From Natronorubrum halophilum (lineage in GTDB: Archaea; Halobacteriota; Halobacteria; Halobacteriales; Natrialbaceae): 64,000 nucleotides of DNA. The notes beneath the pieces were generated by a model. That model saw only the letters and a program-made list of their open reading frames with translations. It was not told the origin of the DNA and ran no database searches. This document shows positions 1 to 8,693 of the stretch, piece by piece (the first letter of the stretch is position 1; every line of letters begins with the position of its first letter). The translations under genes and the position numbers were made by a program. Location: the NCBI RefSeq assembly GCF_003670115.1, contig NZ_QQTY01000005.1, positions 310,001 through 374,000 of the forward strand, in the 5' to 3' direction.

Positions 1-428
1 GCGAACGCAGCGGCCGCGTCGTCGCTGCCCGCGATCGATGCGGGGTCGTCGGGTCCCCCGACGATGACGAAGTCGTTGAACATCAGATCACGGCGGTTGA
101 CGCCGTAGCCGTCTTCCATGAACTCGTCCTCGAGCGAGCGGGCGTGAACCATCACCGCGTCGGAGTCGCCGTTTCGAGCGGTCTCGAGTGCATCACCGGT
201 CCCCTTCGGGATGGCTTCGACGGTAACGCCGTACCGATCTTGGAAGGGAGCGTTGAGTTCGTCGAGAAGACCCGTCTGGTAGGTGCTCGTTGTCGTGGTC
301 AGGGTGAGCGTTTCACCGCTGATCCCCGCTTCGTCATCGTTGTCGCCACCCAGTGTCGTACAGCCGGCGAGACCGGCTACGACGCCGCCGCCGACCGTCG
401 CGATGTACGCTCGTCGTTGTATCGTCAT
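1..428 (-). CDS. Tungstate-type ABC transporter substrate-binding lipoprotein, N-terminal part
   Basis: Truncated by the window edge; 142 N-terminal residues are visible. The protein starts MTIQRRAYIATVGGG, a twin-arginine signal followed by a lipobox (GLAGC, Cys about residue 23), so it should be Tat-exported and lipid-anchored. The mature part has TTTTSTYQTGLLDEL, a GTGDALE segment, and further on VMVHARSLEDEF and NDFVIVGGPDDPA, the signature blocks of the TupA (tungstate-binding) family. By family knowledge it delivers tungstate, less likely molybdate, to an ABC permease that would lie outside the window. The ATG at 428 is supported by a TATA-like AATATAG about 27 bp upstream. The oxyanion preference is inferred from family only. 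Confidence 0.85.
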   Translation of the reverse strand, partial: MTIQRRAYIATVGGGVVAGLAGCTTLGGDNDDEAGISGETLTLTTTTSTYQTGLLDELNAPFQDRYGVTVEAIPKGTGDALETARNGDSDAVMVHARSLEDEFMEDGYGVNRRDLMFNDFVIVGGPDDPASIAGSDDAAAAF

Positions 429-451
429 AGATACTACGTCTGATCCTTCGC

Positions 452-460
452 GAATATAGC
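452..460 (-). promoter_or_regulatory. TATA box for the tungstate-binding protein gene
   Basis: On the minus strand the sequence reads GCTATATTCG, centred about 27 bp before the ATG at 428. This is the usual spacing for a leaderless haloarchaeal transcript. Confidence 0.5.
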
Positions 461-657
461 TTTCGGTGAGGCGTAACCACTTCCTGTTACGAAGGCGTCC
501 CGTGGCCGCATTCGCAACGCGAACGACTACTATTTAAGTGACAGCCATACTGCCGAAACGATCCGGATCAGAAACTGCGGCCGCGGATTCGACCGCGGGC
601 GAAACGGATCGTGAATCCACGCCGAAACCGTATGTCTCTCTCGTCGAAAACGGACCC

Positions 658-975
658 TCAGTGATCGATGCCCGGCAGCCGAAAGGTGGTTTCGTCCGTC
701 GTCGGGTCCGTCAGCGCCGTCTCGATTTCCGGGGCGGCGAGAACGTCGTTCCGAGCGGCTTCCGACGGCCGTTTGAAGTAGTACGCGTCAGCACAGCCGG
801 CGACCATCTCCGCAAGCGGGCGCTCCTCCTCGTGGACGACCGAAACGAGGTCGCCCGTCACCGCGATCAGTGCCGCGTCGTCGGGCTTGTGTAGGGCCGA
901 TCGAATCTCGTCGGCGGTGCACGTTTCGGGCAGCGGGAGGTTGACACCGTCGACGGTTACCCAGCGTGTCTCCAT
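658..975 (-). CDS. Small acidic hypothetical protein
   Basis: 105 residues starting METRWVTVDGVNLPLPETCTA. It is rich in Asp and Glu, with no signal peptide or membrane segment. It contains LVSVVHEEERPLAEMVAGCAD and a YYFKRPSEAARND stretch. I do not recognise a named domain; the regular haloarchaeal codon use and acidic composition support a real gene. It is transcribed divergently from nothing obvious and sits alone between the transporter gene and the zinc-ribbon gene at 1022. Confidence 0.6.
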   Translation of the reverse strand: METRWVTVDGVNLPLPETCTADEIRSALHKPDDAALIAVTGDLVSVVHEEERPLAEMVAGCADAYYFKRPSEAARNDVLAAPEIETALTDPTTDETTFRLPGIDH

Positions 976-1021
976 ACACCGTCGTTTGCGCGTCGCGTCC
1001 TATACCGTTGGGCCCGCAGCT

Positions 1022-1147
1022 TCAGGCCGCGTACTCCGCGAAGTCGGCGGCGTATCGCCGTTCACAGTTCAAACACAGATATCCGCCGTTAACGTGCTCG
1101 TAGAGTCGCGCCCCGCAGTGCCGACATCGCCAGTTGGGGTATCGCAT
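1022..1147 (-). CDS. 41-residue zinc-ribbon protein
   Basis: A very short gene: MRYPNWRCRHCGARLYEHV, then a second CLNC knuckle and an alanine-rich tail. The two CxxC pairs (residues 8-11 and 25-28) are spaced as in single rubredoxin-knuckle zinc ribbons, so it should bind one zinc ion. The ATG at 1147 immediately precedes this conserved-looking core; the longer in-frame extension upstream looks non-coding. Such mini zinc-finger proteins are frequent in haloarchaea and mostly uncharacterised. Partner unknown. Confidence 0.7.
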   Translation of the reverse strand: MRYPNWRCRHCGARLYEHVNGGYLCLNCERRYAADFAEYAA

Positions 1148-1403
1148 CCAGTTAGTTTTCCTGATCGTACAAACGTAAATAATCTGATGTTCGACCGGCT
1201 GTACGATACCGGGCAGCATTCGAGTTTGACGGTCGCTCGAGCCGGTCGTGCTCGGAGATAACCAACGAAGACGAGGGGACGGAGCCGTGGACCCCCGCGA
1301 CAGCAGTGGTTCGTCTGCGGGACGCCGAGGCGTTCGCCGCGACGTTCGGCGAAAGACTCTCACTCGCTCCGTCCGACGGTATACACGGACTACTCCACAG
1401 CCC

Positions 1404-1895
1404 ATGGACGACCACACCAGCGATCCGACCGTCGCGCCGCCTCCCGAAACCGAGAATCCGACGGGGTGGCTGGCCGCAGACGGGCGCTGGGAGCACGCGA
1501 CGCTCCGGCGCGCGACGGTTCACGGTGTCAGGTTGTTCAACGCCGGCGCGTACCACGAGAGCCACGACTGTTTCGAGACGGAGTGGTACAACTACGGCCG
1601 GGGAACCGCCGAAAGCGCCTTCTGCCACGGGATGGTTCAGGTCGCCGCCGGCGCGTACAAACGCGTCGATTTCGCGAACGATGACGGCATGCAATCGCTC
1701 TTCCGGACCGCGCTTCAGTATCTTCAGGACGTTCCTCGAGACTACTACGGCGTCGACCTGCTCGAGGTCCGAACCGCGATCACGAACGCACTCGAGGACC
1801 CGTCCCGAGTCGACGGCTGGCGAATTCCGCTTGATAGAGAGCAACCGCCCGTTCGAGCGGTCGATTTCGAGTACGCGGAGACGCTCTCGGAGTGA
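1404..1895 (+). CDS. DUF309-family protein
   Basis: 163 residues. The core [19 protein letters not shown] matches the DUF309 signature (a helical protein with an HE..H...E-type set of conserved polar residues), followed by a helical region with [12 protein letters not shown]. The family is cytoplasmic and of unknown biochemical role. I chose the ATG at 1404 because the extension in frame upstream (from 1248) is Arg/Ser-rich and overlaps the region before the zinc-ribbon gene. Length is normal for the family. Confidence 0.8.
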   Translation: MDDHTSDPTVAPPPETENPTGWLAADGRWEHATLRRATVHGVRLFNAGAYHESHDCFETEWYNYGRGTAESAFCHGMVQVAAGAYKRVDFANDDGMQSLFRTALQYLQDVPRDYYGVDLLEVRTAITNALEDPSRVDGWRIPLDREQPPVRAVDFEYAETLSE

Positions 1896-2036
1896 CAGTT
1901 CGTCCCCGGTCGGCGATCGAACAGCGCTTCACTGGAACGGAGTCCCGTGGTATTGTGCGTCATTCACGCTCTATCAGAATACCTGGATTCGTGAGAGACC
2001 GAATCGCCTTTGACGTCGGAGTCCCACTATTCGACA

Positions 2037-2834
2037 ATGAGAGTTGCACAGCTTGGATCGGGAACGCCGGAACTCGCAGTCGTGGCGGGGATCCACGGGG
2101 ACGAACCCTGTGGCGTCCGGGCCGTCGAGCGGTTGCTCGACGAACGCCCGACCGTCGAGCGGCCCGTCAAGCTCATCGTCGCCAACGAGGAGGCCCTCGA
2201 GCGACAGGTGCGGTTCGTCGATGAAGATCTCAACCGTGCGTTCCCGGGCGCTCCGGACGTAGCGACCCACGAAGGTCAGCTCGCAGCCCGGCTCGTCGAC
2301 GAGCTCGAGGACTGTCTCACCTTCTCGATGCATTCGACCCAGAGTCACGCCGAGCCCTTCGCGATCGTTAACAACGTCACCGAGACGGCGAAGACGGTGG
2401 TGCCACAGCTTCCGGTCGCGGCGATGGTCGAGACGAGTAACTTCGCGGAGGGACGGCTCTTCTCCGAAGTCGAGACGATCGAAGTCGAGTGCGGAATGCA
2501 GGGATCGGAGACGGCCGCCCAGAACGCCGACCGGTTGACTCGAACGTTCCTGACGGCCGTGGATGCGTTGCCCGGCGATACGGTTGGTCGGGATCTGCCC
2601 GTCTACCGACTCACCGACGTCATCGGCAAAGAGCAGGCGAGCACCTACGAGGTCTTCGTCGAAAACTTCGCCGTGGTCGAAGCCGGCGACCCCTTCGCGG
2701 CCGCCGACGGTGAGACGCAAGTCGCCGAGGAGCCATTCTATCCGGTGTTGATGTCTCCGAACGGCTACCGTGACGTCTTCGGGTACGCCGCCGAAAAACT
2801 CGACGTCCTGACGACGACGCCAACTGCAGACTGA
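2037..2834 (+). CDS. Succinylglutamate desuccinylase/aspartoacylase-family zinc hydrolase
   Basis: 265 residues. AVVAGIHGDEPCGVRAVERLL near residue 20 gives the H-x-x-E zinc-binding motif of the M14-like AstE/AspA family, and LVDELEDCLTFSMHSTQSH supplies the later histidine region. By family knowledge it is a soluble amidohydrolase that cleaves an N-acyl amino acid or related amide; the substrate cannot be read from sequence. The ATG at 2037 is preferred over an in-frame TTG nine codons earlier because MRVAQLGSG starts the first beta strand directly. Confidence 0.8.
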   Translation: MRVAQLGSGTPELAVVAGIHGDEPCGVRAVERLLDERPTVERPVKLIVANEEALERQVRFVDEDLNRAFPGAPDVATHEGQLAARLVDELEDCLTFSMHSTQSHAEPFAIVNNVTETAKTVVPQLPVAAMVETSNFAEGRLFSEVETIEVECGMQGSETAAQNADRLTRTFLTAVDALPGDTVGRDLPVYRLTDVIGKEQASTYEVFVENFAVVEAGDPFAAADGETQVAEEPFYPVLMSPNGYRDVFGYAAEKLDVLTTTPTAD

Positions 2835-2922
2835 CGCGTCGTCGCTCGTCGCGGGTTCGACGGACTGTTCGAGCGACGGAGCTGCAGCTCGTGCCGTTCG
2901 AAGGCGAAGAACCGTAGAGCGA

Positions 2923-3279
2923 TCAGCCGGTCAACCGATCCTCCGGCGGCCACCGTTCGAGTTCCTCGGCGGCCTCGAGGAGCGTCTCCACGTTCTCGTC
3001 GTCGGTCAGCGACACCTCGTTGTCGTCCCAGTCGACCGAGATAATATCGCGGGACAGTAGCTGGGGGAAATGAAGGTGGACGAGTCGGACCTGCGCGCGA
3101 TCCGTCTTTCCCACGCTGATCTTTTCGGGCGAGATGCCGTTTCGTCGGGAGGCGACCCGTTCGGAGAGGGTGGTGACGGACATCGATTCGTCGCGACCGA
3201 GAGCGAGTAACTCGTGAAGCACGAGCTGCCGATCGGCACTTGCGAGCACCCGAAAGGCGTCCGTCTGTTCCAGCACCAC
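2923..3279 (-). CDS. DUF7344-type winged-helix regulator
   Basis: 118 residues. The sequence ADRQLVLHELLALGRDESMSV followed by LVHLHFPQLLSRDIISVDWDD matches the compact haloarchaeal HTH family in which a helix-turn-helix is followed by a histidine-containing helix and a short beta wing. It probably binds DNA as a dimer. The start is GTG at 3279 (no in-frame ATG upstream). A perfect 12-bp palindrome sits at the promoter position (3305-3316), which suggests autoregulation. Confidence 0.7.
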   Translation of the reverse strand: MVLEQTDAFRVLASADRQLVLHELLALGRDESMSVTTLSERVASRRNGISPEKISVGKTDRAQVRLVHLHFPQLLSRDIISVDWDDNEVSLTDDENVETLLEAAEELERWPPEDRLTG

Positions 3280-3304
3280 AGATCTGAGCGTACGATACGC
3301 TGTT

Positions 3305-3316
3305 GGATAGCTATCC
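3305..3316. promoter_or_regulatory. 12-bp perfect palindrome at promoter of the HTH gene
   Basis: GGATAGCTATCC reads the same on both strands and lies 26-37 bp upstream of the GTG start at 3279, where the TATA box of a leaderless minus-strand gene is expected. A regulator binding here would occlude TBP. Operator function is an inference. Confidence 0.4.
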
Positions 3317-3583
3317 CGCCTAAAGGCGTTGGAAACCCGTTCCTACCGTCGACGTTCACGCAGTTCACCCCGCGAGGAAGGACGGTCCCCTCGAGTCCCC
3401 CACCTCGGTGGTCCGCTTACTGGCCGTCGACGAGGGATGTTCATCGGCGCACATACCCGGAGATTCTGGCGACCGGTGGTGCCGAGCGCGGTTCATCCGC
3501 CGCGGTGACCGACTGATTCGCCGCTCGTCGAACCGTTCGCACCGACCGAAGTACATTCCCGTTGTCAGTCCGTCCCCTCGAGT

Positions 3584-4897
3584 ATGGTTTCGCCAACGCG
3601 GCGACGCGTCCTCGCGTCGCTCGGCCTCTCGATCGCCGTTGCCGGTTGTCTCGGCCCCTCCGAACCCGACGGGGTGGAGCTTGCGACGCCCGCGGAGCGA
3701 CCGGACGACGACTGGACCGAACCCGAGTGGCGACCCGCCGAAGGAGCCCCCTCCGAGGACGACGTCGCCTCGACGACGGCGGTCGCCGGTCTCGAGATCC
3801 CGTGGGACCTCGCGTTCGCCGGCGACGACGCCTACCTCACCGAGCGCGACGGCGGCGTGCGCCGATTCGACGCGTCAGCGCTGGCCGAAGACGCCGATTT
3901 CGGTCCCGACGATGGCGACGTGATCCTCGAGGGCTCGTCGCTCCCGGACCGGGCAGCACCCGGAGAGGGCGGTACCCTGGGGATTGCGGTCCATCCGGCG
4001 TACCCCGACCGACCGGAGCTGTTCGTCTACTACACGGCCGACGACGGCGAGATCGGGAACCGAGTCGTCAGCTACGATCTCGAGTCGGATACCCTCGAGA
4101 CCGTTCTCGACGGAATTCCCGGGGCGACGATACACAACGGCGGTCGAATCACGTTCGGCCCCGAGGGAACGCTCTGGGTGCTGACCGGCGACGCCGAGGA
4201 CCCCGCGCTCACGCAAGATCCCGGCGCGCGTGCCGGTGCGGTCCTTCGCGTTACGGCCGACGGCGACCCCGTTTCGGAACCCGTCGACTGGGGCGACGGC
4301 GGTGACGCGCGGACGTACACGCTCGGCCACCGAAATCCACAGGGCATCGACTTTACCCCGCAGGGAACGCCGATACTCGCCGAACACGGGCCGAGCGCTC
4401 GAGACGAGATCTCGATCCTCCGGGCGGGCGGAAACTACGGCTGGGATATCGTTCGCGGCGGCCCGGACGATCCCAATTACGGCGGTTACGACGAGTACGA
4501 TGACGCGATACCCCCGGTGGTCAACACCGGCCCCGAGACGACGTGGGGGCCATCCGGCCTCGCGTTCTACGACGGGCGTGCGATCGAGCCGTGGGAGAAC
4601 CGCATCCTCGTCTGTGGACTCGCTTCCAATGCCCTGGTCGTCGTTACGCTCCGTCTCGGAAGCGGAAACGAAGAGCTCGAGGACGACGACGGCGTTCGCT
4701 ACGACGCCGCGTGGCTCGACGACCGGTTTACCGCCACGGCGCACACGCTGTTCGAGGGGGAGTTCGGCCGCCTTCGACACGTCGAATCCGGCCCCGACGG
4801 CTCGCTGTACCTGCTCACGTCGAATCGGGACGGTCGAGCGAGCGGCGAGTTCCCGAGCGCGAACGACGATCGAATCATCAGGCTCGATCCGGCCTAG
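3584..4897 (+). CDS. PQQ-type sugar (glucose/sorbosone) dehydrogenase lipoprotein
   Basis: 437 residues. The N-terminus MVSPTRRRVLASLGL with AVAGC lipobox marks a Tat-exported lipoprotein. The mature protein is a six-blade beta-propeller of the GdhB/Asd (soluble aldose dehydrogenase) family: DDVASTTAVAGLEIPWDLAF opens the propeller, IHNGGRITFGPEGTLW carries the catalytic His, and LGHRNPQGIDF, AEHGPSARDE and GGNYGWDIVRGG are family hallmarks. It would oxidise sugars at the outer cell face with PQQ and calcium. Whether this organism makes PQQ is not visible here. Monocistronic by spacing. Confidence 0.88.
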   Translation: MVSPTRRRVLASLGLSIAVAGCLGPSEPDGVELATPAERPDDDWTEPEWRPAEGAPSEDDVASTTAVAGLEIPWDLAFAGDDAYLTERDGGVRRFDASALAEDADFGPDDGDVILEGSSLPDRAAPGEGGTLGIAVHPAYPDRPELFVYYTADDGEIGNRVVSYDLESDTLETVLDGIPGATIHNGGRITFGPEGTLWVLTGDAEDPALTQDPGARAGAVLRVTADGDPVSEPVDWGDGGDARTYTLGHRNPQGIDFTPQGTPILAEHGPSARDEISILRAGGNYGWDIVRGGPDDPNYGGYDEYDDAIPPVVNTGPETTWGPSGLAFYDGRAIEPWENRILVCGLASNALVVVTLRLGSGNEELEDDDGVRYDAAWLDDRFTATAHTLFEGEFGRLRHVESGPDGSLYLLTSNRDGRASGEFPSANDDRIIRLDPA

Positions 4898-5053
4898 GGC
4901 CCTCCGTCGCGGGCCGATGCCGAAACCCGCTCCATCCGAGATTCGTCCTCGCCACCGCTTCCAGCCGGCGTCGCGACTACCGCCTCCGCTCTCCGCTCCG
5001 AGCGAGCCGTGATGACGCAAGGCATATCCCCGTTCGACAACGTATGCATAGAC

Positions 5054-5410
5054 ATGGACTTCCCACCGAACCAGGGTCTCGATCAGGACGAGGTCGACGA
5101 GCAGGTCGACGAAGCGATCGCGGAGAACGAGGTCGTTCTCTTCATGAAAGGGACCGAGTTGATGCCTCAGTGTGGGTACTCCCGCAAGGCCCTCGGTCTG
5201 ATCGACCAGCACCGCGACGAGTTCGAGACCGTCGACGTCCTCGACTCGCTCGACGAGTTCCGCGTCGCGCTCAACTCCCACAGCGGCTGGGAGACGACCC
5301 CCCAGACGTTCGTCGACGGCGAATTCGTCGGCGGTTCAGACATTCTCGAGGAGTTGGAAGAACGCGGCGAACTGGCCGAGACGCTCAACGCAACACCAGA
5401 CGACAGCTAG
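5054..5410 (+). CDS. Monothiol glutaredoxin-family protein
   Basis: 118 residues. ENEVVLFMKGTELMPQCGYS is the Grx4/GrxD signature with a CGYS active site (usual form CGFS), followed by TVDVLDSLDEFR, WETTPQTFVDGEFVGGSDIL and a C-terminal helix. Monothiol glutaredoxins of this type bind and transfer [2Fe-2S] clusters rather than reducing disulfides, with glutathione in bacteria and eukaryotes. Haloarchaea use gamma-glutamylcysteine, so the cofactor thiol probably differs. I start at MDFPPNQG (5054) because the upstream 15 codons lack homology-like structure. Confidence 0.85.
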   Translation: MDFPPNQGLDQDEVDEQVDEAIAENEVVLFMKGTELMPQCGYSRKALGLIDQHRDEFETVDVLDSLDEFRVALNSHSGWETTPQTFVDGEFVGGSDILEELEERGELAETLNATPDDS

Positions 5411-5519
5411 AAACGACGTTAAATTTATCCGAACACATCGCCACGTATTCAATAGCAGATCATATAAGTCACCCGCTCGTACTAGGAACCCAGCGACTGT
5501 CGCCGCACACCTTCCCACT

Positions 5520-6101
5520 ATGTCAACAGAGGAATCCAGACACGTATATCGACTGCATTCAACCCTCGAACTGCCCCTCGAAGACCTTCGCACCCATATC
5601 GACGAGGCGACGTATCCGGATGGCGTCACCGACGTGGAGATCACGCGGCGAAATAACACACTCATCCTCAAAGCCGTCGCCGAAGACGAGTCGGTCAGCA
5701 AGTACACCCCGACGGCTCAGCTCAAAGCGAGCGTCACCGAAAACCGGGTTTACGAGGAGGACCCGGACGAACGACGAAACTCGTTCCGCTGGGACGAGGA
5801 CGAAGAGGACGAAATCGAGTCCGAACTCGTCGAGTTCGCCGCATTCAAGGGCGATCGCGAAACCGTCCTGCAGAACTCGTTGCTCCAGTACCAGATGTTC
5901 CTCGTCCTCTGTGGCATCGCCGAAGCCGCGGAGAAGGGGACGCTGACGGCGATTTCGGAACGCGACGGCGATCTCGAGGCGACCCGAATCGTCGAAGGCG
6001 AGCCCCGGCCGGCCGACATCGAAGTCGTCGAAGGCCCTCGAGACCACAACTCGGGTCAGGGTGGCGTCAACTGGCGGGATAACAAGTTCATTTCTGACTG
6101 A
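5520..6101 (+). CDS. Conserved haloarchaeal protein (DUF7110-like)
   Basis: 193 residues, no signal peptide or membrane span. It begins MSTEESRHVYRLHSTLELPL, continues with VEITRRNNTLILKAVAEDES and KYTPTAQLKASVTENRVYEED, then a very acidic linker and a helical C-terminal half (LVEFAAFKGDRETVLQNSLL). I recognise this as a broadly conserved haloarchaeal family that I associate with DUF7110; the name is from memory and function is unknown. A CATATAAG TATA-like element lies about 55 bp upstream, implying a short leader. Confidence 0.7.
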   Translation: MSTEESRHVYRLHSTLELPLEDLRTHIDEATYPDGVTDVEITRRNNTLILKAVAEDESVSKYTPTAQLKASVTENRVYEEDPDERRNSFRWDEDEEDEIESELVEFAAFKGDRETVLQNSLLQYQMFLVLCGIAEAAEKGTLTAISERDGDLEATRIVEGEPRPADIEVVEGPRDHNSGQGGVNWRDNKFISD

Positions 6102-6203
6102 CGGCCCCGGTGCTGGCCGTCGAACCGCGGTCGCATTCGTGTTGCCCGGTGGCGACGGCTATCGTACCCCCGAACGAAGGTGGGCGCTACCCGACTCGAA
6201 GAG

Positions 6204-6959
6204 CTACCTCGAGGGCGATCGGATCACCGGCGGGGCGACGGACTCGGACCGATCCCGATAGAGATGCGTGCTGAGTTCGCCCTCGAGTTCCGAGTCGGCA
6301 GCCACGACGATGTGGACGGTCTCGCCGTCGGCGGTGTGAATCTCGAGGAGAGTTTCGCGATGTCGGCGAAGCGGGATCTCGTCGAGCGTCCCGCGGTGTC
6401 GAACGGCGTAGCGACCGAGCCCCACACCACCGATCGTTCCGAGGACGAACAGTGGAGCGTACACGCTCGTCGCAAGGAGCCCGATGCCGGCGAGTCCGAA
6501 CAGCGCGAGGGTGCCCCCGCCGACGAATATCGATTCGCGCGCTCGTCCGACGCCGGGCCGTTTGCGCACGCTTTCGACCGACACGGCGACCGCGGCGGTG
6601 ACGACGGCGAGCGCGATCGTCACGATACCCTGAAACGGGTCGGCGCTCGACAGGGAGAAACTGAGTACCGCGAGGGCACCCAGGAGGAGGGCACCGCCCG
6701 CGAGGCGTCCGAGGTGATTTTCCCCGCCCGTGGGCCGATACTGAATGCTCCGCTGGCGCCGACTTCGAATCGAACACACGTAGTCGGTGTTGATATCGAC
6801 GAACTCGCCCGTTTCCGAGACACACAGCAGTCGTCGGTCGGTAAGTCCGATAGCTGCCCGGCCTCGAACGACGTCCTCGAGGAGCCTCCCGGACGTAAGA
6901 ACCAACACGGATTCGTCTCCGACGACGGCGTTCCTGAGCCGATCTTCCGCGAGTCCCAT
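6204..6959 (-). CDS. Membrane protein with N-terminal PH-like domain
   Basis: About 251 residues. The N-terminal third (VLVLTSGRLLEDVVRGRAAI, GLTDRRLLCVSE, VDINTDYVCSIRSRR) looks like a bacterial PH/short-C-terminal-like domain that precedes four hydrophobic spans (LAGGALLLGALAVLSFSLS, GIVTIALAVVTAAVAVSVE, GGGTLALFGLAGIGLLATS, YAPLFVLGTIGGVGL). A cytoplasmic tail with VHIVVAADSELEGELS follows. Function unknown. ATG at 6959 chosen; a GTG eight codons upstream (6983) is possible. Confidence 0.65.
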   Translation of the reverse strand: MGLAEDRLRNAVVGDESVLVLTSGRLLEDVVRGRAAIGLTDRRLLCVSETGEFVDINTDYVCSIRSRRQRSIQYRPTGGENHLGRLAGGALLLGALAVLSFSLSSADPFQGIVTIALAVVTAAVAVSVESVRKRPGVGRARESIFVGGGTLALFGLAGIGLLATSVYAPLFVLGTIGGVGLGRYAVRHRGTLDEIPLRRHRETLLEIHTADGETVHIVVAADSELEGELSTHLYRDRSESVAPPVIRSPSR

Positions 6960-7161
6960 TTCCGGTCGGACGGTCTCCGCCACGCCACATAGTAAGCCAC
7001 ACCCTTCTGAGAACGACCCACTCGTGGAGCGCCCCCTCGAGCGAACTCCCGAAACGAACCCACCGGATGAGGGGCGAGGTCGAAACCGGCAGCGTTCCGC
7101 TCGTTTCACGCCGCGAAGTAGTCGTGGGGATCGACAGCCGTCGAAACATCGAACGACAATA

Positions 7162-7170
7162 TCATATATC
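7162..7170 (+). promoter_or_regulatory. TATA box for HMG-CoA synthase gene
   Basis: TCATATATC is centred about 26 bp before the ATG at 7191, the standard position for a leaderless archaeal transcript. Confidence 0.6.
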
Positions 7171-7190
7171 CGGGCCAGTACATACGACAC

Positions 7191-8528
7191 ATGACTGCAG
7201 TCGGTATCGACGCCATCGAAATCTGGACTGGGAACCTCAAACTCGACCTCCCCGGGACGTTCGCTCCGGCGCAGGGCGAGGACCCCGAGAAGTACACGAA
7301 AGGACTCGGCCTGAACGCCAGTTCGTTCCCCGACAGCTACGAGGACATCGTCACGATGGGCGCAAACGCCGCCCACCGGTTGATGGAACGCAAGGGCCTC
7401 GAACCCGACGACATCGGTCGAATCGACGTCGCGACCGAGAGCGCCTTCGACAACTCGAAGCCGGTTTCGACGTACGTCGCCGGCTGTCTCGAGCAGGTCT
7501 ACGGCGAGGATTTCCACCACGCGAACAAGGGCGAGCGGAAGTTCGCCTGTATCGCGGGGACCCAGAGCTTAGACGACGCGTACAACTGGATCCGTGCGGG
7601 TCGAAACCGCGGTCGCTCGGCGCTGGTAATCGCCACCGACACGGCGCTGTACGCTCGCGGCGACGCCGGCGAGGCGACCCAGGGTGCCGGTGCCGTTGCG
7701 ATGCTTATCAGCGAGGATCCCGATCTGGTCGAACTCTCGACCGAGCAGGGCTACGGGTCGGCCGACGAAACCGACTTCCTCAAGCCGAATCAGCAGTTCC
7801 CCTCCGTCGACGGCAAACGCTCCGTGCAAGTGTATCTCGCCCGCATGCGCGAGGCGCTCGCGGACTTCGAGAGCGTCGCCGGCGACAGCCATCCCGACCA
7901 GTACGCCTACATTCCGTTCCACACCCCGTTCCCGGGGATGGTGCGCAAGGCGGGACTGTTGGTCTACCGGCACATGATTCGAGACACTAGCATCGAAGAC
8001 GACCTCGCCGAAGAGATCGGCCGCCAACCCCGTGCGGAAGCGTTCGATGACGACGAGGCGTTTCACAACGCGCTTCGGGAGTACATGGACAAACTCAAAG
8101 AGACCGATACGTACCAGGAGTGGTACGAGGCGACGATCGATCCGACGCTCACGCTCTCTCGAGAGGTCGGCAACTGGTACACCGGCTCGGTCCACGTCGC
8201 CCGCGTGAGCGCGCTGAAACACGGCCTCGAGAACGACCTCGATCTCACCGGGAGCAAACTCCTCGTCGGCTCCTACGGCTCCGGTGCCCAGGCGGAGGGG
8301 CACGCGGAAACGATTCAGGACGGCTGGGAGGCGGAAATCGAGGCGCTGAACGTCGACGAGCAACTCGAGAGCCGCTACGACATGAGTTGGGACGACTACG
8401 AGGAGATCCACGACGTGCACAACCACGACATGGACGTCGACGTCGAGGAGTTCACGTCGCCCGAATCGGAGTTCGTTTTCGACGGCTGGGGACGAATGGG
8501 CGAGCGGAAGTATCGGTACGTCGAGTAG
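7191..8528 (+). CDS. hmgB: Hydroxymethylglutaryl-CoA synthase
   Basis: 445 residues, full length. It condenses acetoacetyl-CoA and acetyl-CoA to HMG-CoA, the entry step of the mevalonate route to archaeal isoprenoid lipids. Visible catalytic elements are the Glu in VATESAFDNSKP (residue 83), the nucleophilic Cys in KFACIAGTQ (residue 120) and the His in YIPFHTPFPGM. TGSVHVARVSAL near the C-terminus and the GSYGSGAQAE loop also fit thiolase-fold HMG-CoA synthases. A TATA box at 7162 drives it. The extension after GSYGSGAQAE is typical for haloarchaeal forms. The gene symbol is by analogy with other archaea. Confidence 0.93.
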   Translation: MTAVGIDAIEIWTGNLKLDLPGTFAPAQGEDPEKYTKGLGLNASSFPDSYEDIVTMGANAAHRLMERKGLEPDDIGRIDVATESAFDNSKPVSTYVAGCLEQVYGEDFHHANKGERKFACIAGTQSLDDAYNWIRAGRNRGRSALVIATDTALYARGDAGEATQGAGAVAMLISEDPDLVELSTEQGYGSADETDFLKPNQQFPSVDGKRSVQVYLARMREALADFESVAGDSHPDQYAYIPFHTPFPGMVRKAGLLVYRHMIRDTSIEDDLAEEIGRQPRAEAFDDDEAFHNALREYMDKLKETDTYQEWYEATIDPTLTLSREVGNWYTGSVHVARVSALKHGLENDLDLTGSKLLVGSYGSGAQAEGHAETIQDGWEAEIEALNVDEQLESRYDMSWDDYEEIHDVHNHDMDVDVEEFTSPESEFVFDGWGRMGERKYRYVE

Positions 8529-8693
8529 CGGTTTCTGAACGGAGCGAACCGGACAGTGCTCGACGCTTTCGAAATGTAGTGTGGTCCGTTTCTACCGGTG
8601 TGAACTGTTTCCACCCGGCTTTGAGAACTGTACGCGAAACCCACTCGAGCCGTCAGTCGGATATTTTTTCATCTCGAACTGAGAGTTCCGTAT

